NCBI RefSeq assembly: GCF_006716865.1
Contig: NZ_VFPT01000005.1
Span: 62,001 to 126,000 of the forward strand
Length of the DNA: 64,000 bases
Direction: 5' to 3'
Source of the DNA: Roseinatronobacter monicus
Lineage (GTDB): Bacteria; Pseudomonadota; Alphaproteobacteria; Rhodobacterales; Rhodobacteraceae
Made by a program: the position numbers and the translations under genes. Of the stretch, positions 36,371 to 45,495 are shown piece by piece. Position 1 is the stretch's first letter. The number at the start of each line of letters is the position of its first letter. A model generated the notes under the pieces. That model was not told the DNA's origin. It made no database searches and worked only from the letters and a program-made list of their open reading frames with translations.

Positions 36371-36494
36371 GCTCAACCTCAATCTTCGTCACCAAATCAA
36401 AAACAGCTTTGGCCACGCAGGACAAGGGGCTTGTCGTTGGGGCTGTCGCCTCAAGGCCCCCCCCGCAACTCAGCTTGAACGGCTGTTATGCGGA

Positions 36495-38183
36495 GAGGGT
36501 GTGTGAAAACTCGCCTCTTTTTGTGAATTGTGGTATGCTCTCTACATCTGAAGCGAGGGTATGTCATGGCGGGATTTATCGAAGGTTTGGACCGCCAGCA
36601 GACGATGTTGCTGCCTGAACATCTGGACGATTATGTTGATGAGAACAGCCCGGTCCGCGCCATTGATGCCTTTCTCGACATGCTTGATCTCGCGATGCTT
36701 GGCTTCACTGTGCAGCCATCGCCGACCGGTCGGCCAGGCTATCATCCTGGGCTGTTGCTGCGGATTTATCTCTACGGGTATTTGAACCAGATCCAGTCAT
36801 CACGGCGGCTGGAACGAGAATGCGGTCGTAACCTGGAACTCATTTGGCTGACCGGTCGGTTGAAGCCGGATTTCAAGACGATTGCTGATTTTCGTAAGGA
36901 TAACGGGCCTGCGATCCGCAAAACCTGCCAGCAATTTGTCGCCCTATGCCGCAACATGGGTTTGCTCGACGGCGATGTTGTTGCGATTGATGGCAGCCGC
37001 TTTAAAGCGCTGAACTCCAAGGCCAAGAATTACACGCGCGGCAAGCTGCGCCAGAAGCTCGATGAGATTGATAAAGCAATCGAGCGTTATCTGGGCGAGT
37101 TGGATCGTGCTGATGCGGTGTTTGAGCAGACGGGCACTGTGCTGCCAGAGGCCCGCATGGAACGCACCCTGAGAAAGCTGGAACATCTGAAAAAAGAGGC
37201 GGTCCGCTACCGATCAATTGAACAGCGCATGGATGAGACTGGTGAAAGCCAGGTCTCGCTCAGCGACCCTGACGCCAGATCAATGGCAACAACAGCGCGC
37301 ATGCCGCGCATTGTCGGCTACAATGTTCAGACCGCTGTCGAAGCCGATCACCATCTGATCGTCGCACATGAAGTCACCATGCTTGGGTTTGATCGGGACG
37401 CTTTATCGATGATGGCGGTAGCCGCGGGCGATGAAATGACGACAGATCAACTCACGGCAATCGCGGACAAAGGCTACTACAAGGGGGAGGAAATCGTCGT
37501 CAGCGAAGAGGCTGGCATCTCGGTTGTCGTTCCTAAACCCATGACATCAAATTCCGGTGCGCGCGGCCAGTTTGACAAGGCAGACTTCGCGTATGACGCC
37601 GCAAAGGATGTCTACATCTGCCCAGCGGGCGAGGATTTGATTTACAGATTTACCAGTCAACAAGACGACAAAGCCATCAGATCATACTGGTCGGGCGCAT
37701 GTGCTGATTGCGTCATCAAGGACAAATGCACGACCGGCAAGGAACGCCGCGTGCGCCGGTGGGAACACGAGGCTGTCCTTGAGCGCGTTCAGGCGCGGCT
37801 GGATGCCGACCCAGGCCAATTGGCTGTCCGAAGCATGACGGTAGAGCACCCCTACGGCACGATTAAATCATGGATGGGTGCCACGCATTTCAAAATGCGG
37901 ACCCTGAAAAAGGTGGCGACGGAAATGGCGCTGCATGTGCTGGCCTATAACATGACCCGTGTCATGAACATCATGGGCATTCCGGCGATGATCGCGGCGA
38001 TGAAGGCGTAAATGGCCTTGATTGCTCAAAATCCGCTCCCGAAAACACAGAAACCATCCTCAGATGCTCCCGCCGCCCTCGTGGCCCCCCGAGACGGACC
38101 AAATACTTCGCACGACTAAAAACACGCCCATACGGCGAGAACGACCGGTTTTTCCAAAAATAGTCGAGTTTTCACACACCCTC
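36495..38183 (+). mobile_element. IS1182-family element (1,689 bp)
   Basis: Perfect terminal repeats GAGGGTGTGTGAAAACTCG and a 4-bp duplication CGGA (36491-36494, 38184-38187). Inserted between ihfB copy 2 and the metallopeptidase-like gene; it does not disrupt a recognisable gene. Confidence 0.92.
36566..38011 (+). CDS. IS1182-family transposase
   Basis: A 481-residue protein: N-terminal DUF772 region (AIDAFLDMLDL...GRPGYHPGLLLRIYLYGY), FKTIADFRKDNGPAI, GDVVAIDGSRFKALNSKAKN (first Asp), a coiled middle, TAIADKGYYKGEEI (second Asp) and VEHPYGTIKSWMG (Glu). ATG 36566 chosen. Intact. Confidence 0.94.
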   Translation: MAGFIEGLDRQQTMLLPEHLDDYVDENSPVRAIDAFLDMLDLAMLGFTVQPSPTGRPGYHPGLLLRIYLYGYLNQIQSSRRLERECGRNLELIWLTGRLKPDFKTIADFRKDNGPAIRKTCQQFVALCRNMGLLDGDVVAIDGSRFKALNSKAKNYTRGKLRQKLDEIDKAIERYLGELDRADAVFEQTGTVLPEARMERTLRKLEHLKKEAVRYRSIEQRMDETGESQVSLSDPDARSMATTARMPRIVGYNVQTAVEADHHLIVAHEVTMLGFDRDALSMMAVAAGDEMTTDQLTAIADKGYYKGEEIVVSEEAGISVVVPKPMTSNSGARGQFDKADFAYDAAKDVYICPAGEDLIYRFTSQQDDKAIRSYWSGACADCVIKDKCTTGKERRVRRWEHEAVLERVQARLDADPGQLAVRSMTVEHPYGTIKSWMGATHFKMRTLKKVATEMALHVLAYNMTRVMNIMGIPAMIAAMKA

Positions 38184-38195
38184 CGGACCTTGCGG

Positions 38196-38909
38196 TCATT
38201 CGCGAAAGGAGTCACCTGCTCGAATTTCGCCCAACAACGAAACAACAGCTTCTGCCCCGCCGTGGTGGTCAAGCCAATCAATCACCTGACAGGCTGAAGC
38301 CGTATAAATCGCCTCCGCCTTGGTAGCGCCAAGGCGTCGGAATGTTCGCTGATCAGAAGGCGGTTGCGCCCAATCTCCGGTTTTGCAGCCCGAAACTACG
38401 CCAGCCTCAATGTCCAGATAGCGGGTATCGTGCGAGATATAGACGGCGAGGCCCTCGTCAAACCATGTTGGAACAGCTTGTGAGAAGAACCGCCGATTGC
38501 TGCCGACCCTTTCGTGCAATTCCGCATGCGCAAGCTCATGCGCCAAGATGGTTGGGGTTGCCCCGTCAGGGTATACGAATACGAACAGGTTCATGTAAGC
38601 CATTGCAAGCGGGCGCGGCAGGCTGCGCATTCCGCAATCACCCGACAGGCAAAGCAGCCAGACCGGATCTGACATGCGCTCTGGGTAGAAATCCAGAACC
38701 ATTCCTTCTGCCGTCGCAAGATCCTGCAACGCCGCGTCAATTTGTGCGTCAGTCGCCCGCTGATCGACATATATCTGCGGCGCAACCTGTCGAAACCCGG
38801 AACATGCCGGGAACAGATACGCCCTGACATGCGGTTCGGAATGCAGCAACCATGCCAGCGCAATGCTGAGCAATACGAAAACAAGTGCAATCAGGCGGCG
38901 CAGTGTCAT
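38196..38909 (-). CDS. Membrane-anchored gluzincin-like metallopeptidase
   Basis: About 237 residues: a signal anchor (LIALVFVLLSIALAWLL) and a body with HELAHAELHERVG, the HExxH zinc motif in the variant HELAH, at ~125-129. WFDEGLAVYIS ~29 residues later supplies the third ligand Glu, typical of gluzincins. Predicted periplasmic peptidase; substrate unknown. IS1182 lies 13 bases beyond the stop without damaging it. The 34-codon membrane gene ends 11 bases upstream. Confidence 0.72.
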   Translation of the reverse strand: MTLRRLIALVFVLLSIALAWLLHSEPHVRAYLFPACSGFRQVAPQIYVDQRATDAQIDAALQDLATAEGMVLDFYPERMSDPVWLLCLSGDCGMRSLPRPLAMAYMNLFVFVYPDGATPTILAHELAHAELHERVGSNRRFFSQAVPTWFDEGLAVYISHDTRYLDIEAGVVSGCKTGDWAQPPSDQRTFRRLGATKAEAIYTASACQVIDWLDHHGGAEAVVSLLGEIRAGDSFRE

Positions 38910-38919
38910 TGATGGCACA

Positions 38920-39024
38920 TCAGGTTTTGTCCTTCCGGCGTTGGTTTCTGCGCCAGATCAAAATCGGAATTCCGATGACCGACACGAAAAGCAAAACATC
39001 CACTGCAAAAGACAAAATTTTCAC
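38920..39024 (-). CDS. Small single-pass membrane peptide
   Basis: GTG start; 34 residues, KILSFAVDVLLFVSVIGIPI then LIWRRNQRRKDKT. One membrane helix followed by a basic tail. It precedes the metallopeptidase in the same direction and may be co-expressed. Support is the helix and position only. Confidence 0.45.
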   Translation of the reverse strand: MKILSFAVDVLLFVSVIGIPILIWRRNQRRKDKT

Positions 39025-39235
39025 ACGATAAGCCCGACAAGCACGGCAAGGGTTGATCCGCCTGTCAGATATAAGAACTTCAATCTGTTTTCTCAACGTT
39101 AAGCGCGGATGACCGGTGTGGGCCCTGCCTTGCGGCACTGCAGCATGCGAAACGCGGTCCGACCGGCAGTTGTGATGCGGACTAAAGGGTCATTCAAAGA
39201 CTTGCCGTGCCCGGTTCCATTGGTAAGGTTGCGAG

Positions 39236-39781
39236 ATGAGCGCACCTTATCGTCTGCCAGATGAGTTCGAGACAACCCGCTATCACCTTCGCCGCGTGAG
39301 GGAGGATGACGCACCGGTTATTTTTGACAGTTACGCCACCGATGTGGACGTCACACGCTTTCTTGGCTGGAAGCCTCATCGAAGCATCGCAGACACCTAT
39401 GAATTTCTCGAACTAGCAGCGGCTGAATGGGATTTGGGAAACGGTTTCCCCGTAGTCGTATTTGATCACGCAACCGGGGGCTTTATTGGAATGTTTCACC
39501 CTAAGGTAATGGGTCACAAGGTGAACTATGGTTACGTTTTGCAGAAATCAGCTTGGGGAGAAGGCTGCGCCACAGAAGTGATGCGCTGGCTTGTAAAGCA
39601 TGCCTTGGATCATCCTACGATTTACAGAGCGGAAGCCTTCTGTGACGTAGATCATCCAGCGTCGGCCAGGGTGATGGAGAAAGCAGGTATGGAGCGTGAG
39701 GGTATCCTGCGGCGCTACTTCAGGCACCCCAACATGTCTGAGGCGCCTCGCGATTGCATCATCTACTCGAAGGTCCGTTAA
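39236..39781 (+). CDS. GNAT acetyltransferase, RimJ/RimL type
   Basis: A 181-residue protein with the Acetyltransf_3 pattern: LRRVREDDAPVIFDSYATD, GGFIGMFHPK, YVLQKSAWGEGCATEVMRWL (acetyl-CoA site) and SARVMEKAGMEREGILRRYF. Transfers acetyl to a protein N-terminus or small amine; substrate unknown. Complete. The spacer before it (39115-39190) is a decayed dispersed module. A GCCCCGC/GCGGGGC hairpin (39805-39820) follows the stop; 39821-40039 has no gene. Confidence 0.85.
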   Translation: MSAPYRLPDEFETTRYHLRRVREDDAPVIFDSYATDVDVTRFLGWKPHRSIADTYEFLELAAAEWDLGNGFPVVVFDHATGGFIGMFHPKVMGHKVNYGYVLQKSAWGEGCATEVMRWLVKHALDHPTIYRAEAFCDVDHPASARVMEKAGMEREGILRRYFRHPNMSEAPRDCIIYSKVR

Positions 39782-40039
39782 GGGCTCCTACCTGCCAGTG
39801 GCAAGCCCCGCAAGCGGGGCCAGGCTGCTGAGGCTACGCCCCGAACCCTGACAGCCATCGCTCCCTGATCCAATGCGCCCTGCCCCGTCTCTTCCAGAGC
39901 CGCGCCAGATCACTTGTCTCATGGTCGCCATGAATGACAGGTTTCGGCCCTGCGGGTCTGCATCCTTCTTGCAAGACCACCGTTGCCCTCGTTCGTGCAC
40001 GGCTCTTGCCCGCGAAATCCGCGTATAGATGCACAGTGA

Positions 40040-40441
40040 TAGATCAGGGGAAACCCGCGCGCGATTGCGCGGGTTGAGACTATTCCAAGGACAGCGCGGG
40101 GGATCGACGGGCCTATGGCCCGCTCACCGCCCGCGCTGACGATCTTTCTTTTCTTCTTGTCCGCCCAACAGACCTGAGCGAGCCGGTCAAGGGGCAAGCG
40201 CCGCGCGGGGCGCGTCGTCAGATCACCCACCCGTGTCCTCGACCTGCGGTCTGCGGGCCGCGCCAGTGGGTGGTCTGACCCCGTGACAGTCTCGCTCAGG
40301 CCCGTGGGTCGGGCTTCGCCCTCTCCCACTCTGTTCCGCCGAATACATGCGTATCCGGCAACAGATTGGCCGAGGCGCAGCCCATCGGCGGGAACAGGGA
40401 CAAACCCCAACCGCACACATCGCTTGAGAGGATGAAAGATC
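40040..40441 (+). promoter_or_regulatory. Leader module B (~400 bp)
   Basis: Second copy. The first hairpin is ACCCGCGC/GCGCGGGT with a different loop from module A. The long stem GTCAGATCACCCAC with GTGGGTGGTCTGAC is fully paired with one G-T. Ends with GAGAGGATGAAAGATC directly before the ATG at 40442. Confidence 0.85.
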
Positions 40442-40696
40442 ATGACCGTGAAACCTTGGCAATCGTGGCACCATTTCGATTCAGCCGAAGATGCCATTGA
40501 ATACCGCCGCGAACACGGCACAGGTGGCTGGATTTTCGAGATCAGCGACAATGGTGAAGCCGTGCTGTTCCCATGGCAGAGCACGCCCAAAGATATCTTC
40601 AATTCCGTGTTCGTGCATGGGCGCATAGGCCGTTTCATCGGCACAGATGAACGCAAAACATGGTCATATGACATGGCCGAAAAACTTGGCCTGTGA
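40442..40696 (+). CDS. Hypothetical protein, 84 residues
   Basis: Expressed from leader module B. Acidic with many aromatic residues (KPWQSWHHFDSAEDAIEYRR, GGWIFEISDNGEAVLFPWQS). No family recognised. Ten bases separate it from the next gene, so the two form a small operon. Confidence 0.7.
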   Translation: MTVKPWQSWHHFDSAEDAIEYRREHGTGGWIFEISDNGEAVLFPWQSTPKDIFNSVFVHGRIGRFIGTDERKTWSYDMAEKLGL

Positions 40697-40706
40697 GGGG
40701 GAAATC

Positions 40707-41003
40707 ATGGCTGTTACCATCCAATACCCCGCAATGGCCTATCGCTATGAAGGCCGCGTTCACCGCAAAGGCATGACCTCAAGCCGCACCATCATCAAAA
40801 CCTTTGACCGCGCCCACTCGAGCACGGTCATACTGGCCGACACGCCAGACGCCATGACGCGCCTCGATGACATGCTTGAAGCCGCCTTCAAAGCCAAGAT
40901 TGGCGCAACTGCCGCGTTCTATGATGCCGCCGCTTGGTTGAACGACACCGAAATCCTGTCATGCGCCAAGCGCGCGAAATGCCAGATCGTGCCCCCGATA
41001 TAG
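40707..41003 (+). CDS. Hypothetical protein, 98 residues
   Basis: Second gene after leader B. GAGGGGGAAATC precedes ATG 40707, which sets the start. Beta-rich N-terminus (YPAMAYRYEGRVHRKGMTSS) then an alpha-helical half with ADTPDAMTRLDDMLEAAFKA. No family recognised. Confidence 0.65.
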   Translation: MAVTIQYPAMAYRYEGRVHRKGMTSSRTIIKTFDRAHSSTVILADTPDAMTRLDDMLEAAFKAKIGATAAFYDAAAWLNDTEILSCAKRAKCQIVPPI

Positions 41004-41366
41004 GGGGGCGGTCATACTCAGGTCTGGTGTCCTGATCGCCCCAGGAGGACAAGCCCCCTGCCCCGATCAGGACGGGCGCTGCCCGCGCAGGGCCGCTATC
41101 GCGGGAAAGGTGTCGGGCGTCCTCGTTTAATGTGTCCGGCTGTTCACCCGTGCGCGGCTGCGCCGCGCGTCGGGGCCGGACGCAACCACCCCACACGGCC
41201 TTGTCATTCTACCACACCCGTCAAGGACGGCGCACCGCCAGGGGCGGTGCTTGCAAGCGGCCCTACAGGCCGTCCCTGACAGATGTGTCCAAATGCCCGC
41301 GACCGAGCGGGGCAGTTGAGCCTCGATTTTCTCCGTCACTTCACCTATATTCTCAAGGAGATCACA
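41004..41366 (+). other. Structured intergenic region
   Basis: No gene. Dense inverted repeats: GTCAAGGACGG near 41229 pairs with CCGTCCCTGAC near 41270, enclosing a GCACCGCC/GGCGGTGC hairpin. Upstream, the GGGCGCTGCCCGCGCAGGG motif near 41072 also follows the IHF and 46.4-kb genes. It looks like a transcribed or single-strand-folding leader for the membrane gene at 41367. Confidence 0.5.
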
Positions 41367-41573
41367 ATGAGCGACATCGACATGAACCAAGCCCTCGCCA
41401 AAAAGCTCGACGCCGAAATCGTAAGTCTTCACGCGACAACGATGAAGCTTCATGCCGAGACGATGAACCTGCGCACCCAGAAGATCTGGTATCCAGTCTT
41501 CGTCGCAGGAACACTGCTCGCAGGCGGCGCAGGCGCTCTCGCCCTCATCTTGAGGCTCACGGGCGTCATCTGA
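41367..41573 (+). CDS. Small membrane protein, 68 residues
   Basis: A charged N-terminal helix (residues ~5-40) and one C-terminal membrane helix (VFVAGTLLAGGAGALALIL). CAAGGAGATCACA precedes the ATG and decides the start. No family recognised; could be a holin-like or surface-exclusion-type peptide, without evidence for either. Confidence 0.65.
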   Translation: MSDIDMNQALAKKLDAEIVSLHATTMKLHAETMNLRTQKIWYPVFVAGTLLAGGAGALALILRLTGVI

Positions 41574-41611
41574 ACGATGCAACGCGGCTCTTCGGGGCCG
41601 CTTTTTGCATG

Positions 41612-41881
41612 TTATCGCGTGAGCCTGACCACCTGCCGACCCGCCGCATCGCGGGCAATCTCACCCTCATACAGATAATCAACAGAGCGCTTCAGGCGCA
41701 CAAAATCATCATTCGCCAATTCGCGCCACCGCTCCCCTTCCGGCCAGCGGTTCAGCGCCGCGCTGCGCTCCGCGCGCTCCAAGCGCATCACAGCATCTTC
41801 CATCACCCGCACTTCGCGATCAACAATCGCGCGCGCCGATCCAATCAGTTCCGCCAGCACCGCGTTCAGTTCTCTCGACAT
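41612..41881 (-). CDS. Hypothetical protein, 89 residues
   Basis: Mostly helical and charged (VMEDAVMRLERAERSAALNR, DFVRLKRSVDYLYEGEIARD). No family recognised. It converges on the small membrane gene with a 38-base gap. Codon use fits the local genes. Confidence 0.55.
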   Translation of the reverse strand: MSRELNAVLAELIGSARAIVDREVRVMEDAVMRLERAERSAALNRWPEGERWRELANDDFVRLKRSVDYLYEGEIARDAAGRQVVRLTR

Positions 41882-42125
41882 CGCCTTGCCCCCGATTTCT
41901 TTCTTTTGCTCTCAGCGATTCTGAATCATTGCGAGTCGCGAAGCAATCGTTTCGACACGAATAATGACATCCTGCGACTGGCCTGACCTATCCCCTTAAA
42001 AATTGGGACAGCTTACATGTCGCGCCGATCCGTCAAGGCCAAGCCCTGCGGGGCGCTGCGCGCGCCTTGACAGACCGGCTTTCCCGACATGTCGCAACAT
42101 CTCCATTTTCAAAAGGAGATAGGTC

Positions 42126-42284
42126 ATGAAATACATTCGCAAACGTGCCACCAAACTTCGCATCGCTGCCGCAAAGTTGCGCCGCACCATCCGCCGACAG
42201 CTTCAGGCCATCGACATCAGCATCAGCATCGAGATCAACCTGATCTCCCTCAAGATCACATTCACCGCAAAGCGCCGAGACTGA
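42126..42284 (+). CDS. Small basic protein, 52 residues
   Basis: MKYIRKRATKLRIAAAKLRR then an Ile/Ser-rich strand region ending TFTAKRRD. AAAAGGAGATAGGTC directly before ATG is a strong ribosome site. Very basic, so a nucleic-acid or membrane binder is likely. Upstream lies a GTCAAGGC...GCCTTGACAG inverted repeat (42031-42075), like the structured leader at 41.2 kb. Confidence 0.6.
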   Translation: MKYIRKRATKLRIAAAKLRRTIRRQLQAIDISISIEINLISLKITFTAKRRD

Positions 42285-42437
42285 CCGGCGCTACCCGCGC
42301 AGATGGAGCAAACTGCAAACATCCGATGAAACCCATGGCTGAATCCTGTGTAAACGGTTAAAGACGTGCCAGTCTCATAACTCTGTCGAAGATCATAAAC
42401 TGAGCTGAACCAATTAATTCCACAACGGAAAGCAAAA

Positions 42438-43238
42438 TTGCGTATCCAGTCTTTGACCAAATTCCTGCTGGCACCAAAATGGCAACTTGAAACGCCGCGC
42501 GCCCTCAAGGAGCCGCTGTTTTTATGGCTTACTGCTGGTCAGGGCCGTTTGACCATTGCCAGCATGACGCGCGGCGTGCAACCGCACAACGCCATCTATA
42601 TCCCCGCTGGTACCTTACACAGCTTCCATAACATGACTCGGGTTCAGGGTACCGCGATATACCTTGATCAGGACCATAGTCGTCTCGACCTGCCACAAGC
42701 GCCAGTACATCTGCGTTTACTCGATGTGAACAGCCAGTTTGAAGTGACGACTCTAATTGATTCGATGCGCCGCGAACTGGATGGCGACCGCCCCAAAGCC
42801 TTAGAAGCCGCACGTCTACAGCTTGGGCTGCTGAGCATCTGGCTGCATCGGCGTAGTCTTGATAATCGTGATGGAGCCCATACCCCACCCGACCTGAAAG
42901 CCAATGACCGGCTGACTGCACGCTTCACCTCATTGCTGGAAAGCAATTTCGGCCTTGCGTGGAATGTCAGCGATTATGCCGCGACTCTTGGCGTTACCCC
43001 CACACATCTGACCCGCGCCTGTCGCGCCAGTTGCGGGCGGACCGCACTGGAATTGATACAACGTCGCCGCCTATATGAAGCTTGCAATCTATTGCTGGAA
43101 ACAAAAATCCCGGTGCAAGATATCTCGTACAGACTTGGCTTTTCAACACCAGGCTATTTTTCGCGCAGCTTTTTACAGACACTCGGCGCACCTCCCTCAA
43201 CCTTCCGCAAAAACAGAGGCCGGGTGACGACATATTGA
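42438..43238 (+). CDS. AraC-family regulator with cupin-like sensor
   Basis: A 266-residue protein: N-terminal AraC_binding cupin (PHNAIYIPAGTLHSFHN around 50-65) and C-terminal double HTH (~165-260: NVSDYAATLGVTPTHLTRAC, VQDISYRLGFSTPGYFSRSF). An effector-controlled activator; target not evident. Its codon use and the ordinary promoter region differ from the surrounding plasmid array. Confidence 0.85.
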   Translation: MRIQSLTKFLLAPKWQLETPRALKEPLFLWLTAGQGRLTIASMTRGVQPHNAIYIPAGTLHSFHNMTRVQGTAIYLDQDHSRLDLPQAPVHLRLLDVNSQFEVTTLIDSMRRELDGDRPKALEAARLQLGLLSIWLHRRSLDNRDGAHTPPDLKANDRLTARFTSLLESNFGLAWNVSDYAATLGVTPTHLTRACRASCGRTALELIQRRRLYEACNLLLETKIPVQDISYRLGFSTPGYFSRSFLQTLGAPPSTFRKNRGRVTTY

Positions 43239-43993
43239 TTGGTGCGTTATACGCGGCGCGGATCGTGCCGAGGAAGAGCGGACAAGACACCTACCTGCTT
43301 GATGCGCCATACAAGACTGGAGAGTGTCGTGTAGAGGTGACGCAGCCTAAAACTAGCTTCAACGCCCAGTGCAGAATGCCCTAGCTGACTCACCTCTGTC
43401 TATCGTCGGCACTCGGCATTTTGGGAGCACGCGCAGAGTCCGCGCTACGCGCGCTTAGGCGATCCCGCATGCGGGCCAGACCATTACCCGCCCGTCTTGG
43501 CCAAACGGTGCACGACCTCTATCGCAGCAGATCAAGGCAAGCCGCGCGCGCGTGCGGCTCTTGCGCGACGGTGGCTATCGCCAAGTATCCTCGACCCCGT
43601 AGGCTTCGAGCATATCTCGTGATACACACCCCATCGTTGCCCGCGCAGATGCAAGTGCGCTCCATGGCACGGGCTTCGGGCTGGATCAGGGCCGGCCCAG
43701 CATCATCGCAACACGAAGGCCAGTATCACCGATCAGCCAAAGCGGGTTTCAAGATGCCATGCCAGTGACAGGGAGAGTGACGCTTGACGGTAGGCGCCTG
43801 ATGCCCTGAGATCGCCCCCTCTCTGTTTCTGGAAGATGCAATCTGGGCTGGCGCGGGCGGGCTGTTCCCGAAGCAAGCTTCGGCAAGCAGAAATACGGTT
43901 TCCCCCTTCGGCGGACCCTCCGCATTTCGGCTTGCAGCCCGCCCTGTTGCGCCAGCCCCTTTCGTTTGCATCGAAACAGAAAGGAACGATCCC
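43239..43993 (+). other. Intergenic; long foldable leader
   Basis: No supported gene in ~600 bases. At 43845-43958 a long inverted repeat (GGGCTGGCGCGGGCGGGCTG against CAGCCCGCCC and GCGCCAGCCC, with a 4-base bulge) encloses CCGAAGC/GCTTCGG and other hairpins. It ends 35 bases before the next start. Different sequence from leader modules A-D but the same position and foldability. Confidence 0.55.
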
Positions 43994-44191
43994 ATGTCAA
44001 ATTACTACCGCGTCACCACCCCTGTCACCGGCACCGATGGCAAAACCCGCTTCCGCCAGATCGGTGTGGCCTTCCCTCAGCGCGATGACGCCAAGTCCTT
44101 CATGAAGATCCAGCTCGAAGCCCTTCCGCTCAATGGCGAACTGGTGCTATTCACCCCGCGTAACGGCGAGGATGACGACGTTACCGAATGA
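43994..44191 (+). CDS. Hypothetical protein, 65 residues
   Basis: NYYRVTTPVTGTDGKTRFRQ, IGVAFPQRDDAKSFMKIQLE, then an acidic tail (NGEDDDVTE). It looks like a small beta-alpha protein. GAAAGGAAC before ATG. Also found in spirit on related plasmids as an uncharacterised gene, but no named family is claimed. Confidence 0.65.
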   Translation: MSNYYRVTTPVTGTDGKTRFRQIGVAFPQRDDAKSFMKIQLEALPLNGELVLFTPRNGEDDDVTE

Positions 44192-44212
44192 GGCCCGTTC
44201 CTCCCGGGCCTC

Positions 44213-44238
44213 GGGGTGGCGGCAATAGCCGCCGCCCC
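44213..44238 (+). terminator. Hairpin after the 65-residue gene
   Basis: GGGGTGGCGGC, loop AATA, GCCGCCGCCCC: an 11-bp stem with one G-T pair, followed by ATCCCC without a T run. Confidence 0.45.
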
Positions 44239-44278
44239 ATCCCCTGTTCCAGGGGAGCCGCACCTAAACGCGCGACAA

Positions 44279-44678
44279 TAGATCAGGGGAAACCCGCGCG
44301 CATGGACGCGGGTTGAGGTGATCTGAAGGACAGCGCGGGGGATCGACGGGCCTGTGGCCCGCTCACCGCCCGCGCTGACGATCTTGCTGTTCTTCTTGTC
44401 CGCCCAACAGACCTGATCGAGCCGGTCAAGGGGCAAGCGCCGCGCGGGGCGCGTCGTCAGCCCACCCACCCGTGTCCTCGACCTGCGGTCTGCGGGCCGC
44501 GCCAGTGGGTGTTCTGACCCCGTGACAGTCTCGCTCAGGCCCGTGGGTCGGGCTTCGCCCTCTCCCACTCTGTTCCGCCGAATACATGCGTATCCGGCAA
44601 CAGATTGGCCGAGGCGCAGCCCATCGGCGGGAACAGGGACAAACCCCAACCGCCCATCGCTCAAGAGGACGAAACACC
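44279..44678 (+). promoter_or_regulatory. Leader module C (~400 bp)
   Basis: Third copy, with local changes: GGTGATCTGAAGG in place of ACTATTCCAAGG, and CAGCCCACCCAC in place of CAGATCACCCAC. These weaken two pairs of the long stem. Ends AAGAGGACGAAACACC directly before the ATG at 44679. Confidence 0.85.
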
Positions 44679-45434
44679 ATGACCAGCACAGCCGAACTGA
44701 CCCGCCACCCCAAACTGACCTTTACCGCCATTGATGATCTGACCACAGAAGCCCGTTTCAGCATGGACGGATGGGGCAGCGATATCGTGTGCAAATACTG
44801 GAAAGTTGAGAACCACGGCAGAAGTGACCCTTGGCGCTATGAGTTGGAAACCATCGAAGGTAAAGGCGGGGTGTTCTGTCACCCAAGTGAAGATGGATGC
44901 CGCCTGGCTATCGTGCGCCACCTGATCTATTTCGGGTTGATCGACATTCCCCAAGACAATCAGCATCTGGACGCGCGCAACACAGCTATCGCTGTCACGA
45001 CCCAAGCCGCGCGCGAGCAGATGGCAGGCCCGCGCATTGGCGATTTCATCGAGATGACCGACGGCAGCTTGCAGCGCTTTTGCAACAAGACCAAACACGG
45101 GATGCAGACAACCGAAGGCGGCAGCTTTCACGTCACTTCAACAGGCACGGCCAGCTATTCAGGCGGATTGAACCCGCCGCAGATGATGGAGCGCATCGAG
45201 GACACAGGGGCCACCAAGCGCGGGCGGTTCTGGTTCTTCTCGCACGCGATCGCAGGCGCAGGGCGTGGCGTTGATGTCTTCCTTCCTTGCCGCGTCTATC
45301 GCCTCACTGAACTGAGCATGACCGAAGAAGAGGCGCGCAACCATCCAGCAGCGCGCGGCATGGCCGAGTTTTGGGGCGAGAACCACCCCGATCACTTGCG
45401 CCAGATTGCGAAGTTGATGGAAGGCCGACTGTAA
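44679..45434 (+). CDS. Hypothetical protein, 251 residues
   Basis: Expressed from leader C. Two apparent parts: an N-terminal half with FSMDGWGSDIVCKYWKVENH and a C-terminal half with RIGDFIEMTDGSLQRFCNKT and FHVTSTGTASYSGGLNPPQM. No family recognised with certainty. Soluble, acidic and full of plasmid-style codons. Followed by a strong hairpin. Confidence 0.7.
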   Translation: MTSTAELTRHPKLTFTAIDDLTTEARFSMDGWGSDIVCKYWKVENHGRSDPWRYELETIEGKGGVFCHPSEDGCRLAIVRHLIYFGLIDIPQDNQHLDARNTAIAVTTQAAREQMAGPRIGDFIEMTDGSLQRFCNKTKHGMQTTEGGSFHVTSTGTASYSGGLNPPQMMERIEDTGATKRGRFWFFSHAIAGAGRGVDVFLPCRVYRLTELSMTEEEARNHPAARGMAEFWGENHPDHLRQIAKLMEGRL

Positions 45435-45441
45435 GCGCTTT

Positions 45442-45467
45442 GCATCCCCGCGAAATTGCGGGGATGC
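45442..45467 (+). terminator. 10-bp hairpin between plasmid genes
   Basis: GCATCCCCGC, loop GAAATT, GCGGGGATGC: a perfect 10-bp stem seven bases after the stop, without a T run. The next gene starts 29 bases further on. Confidence 0.5.
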
Positions 45468-45495
45468 CCACACCTTGAGAAAAAAGGCTGCAGCC

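Noticed and set aside
39919..40674. 251-codon minus-strand frame across leader B; similar frames cross leaders C and D
   Set aside because: They arise because the leader is repeated; the frames are not conserved in length or phase between copies and oppose the genes that the leaders serve.
43421..43768. 115-codon plus-strand frame before the 65-residue gene
   Set aside because: Arg/Ala-rich background without ribosome site; region is better explained as a structured leader.
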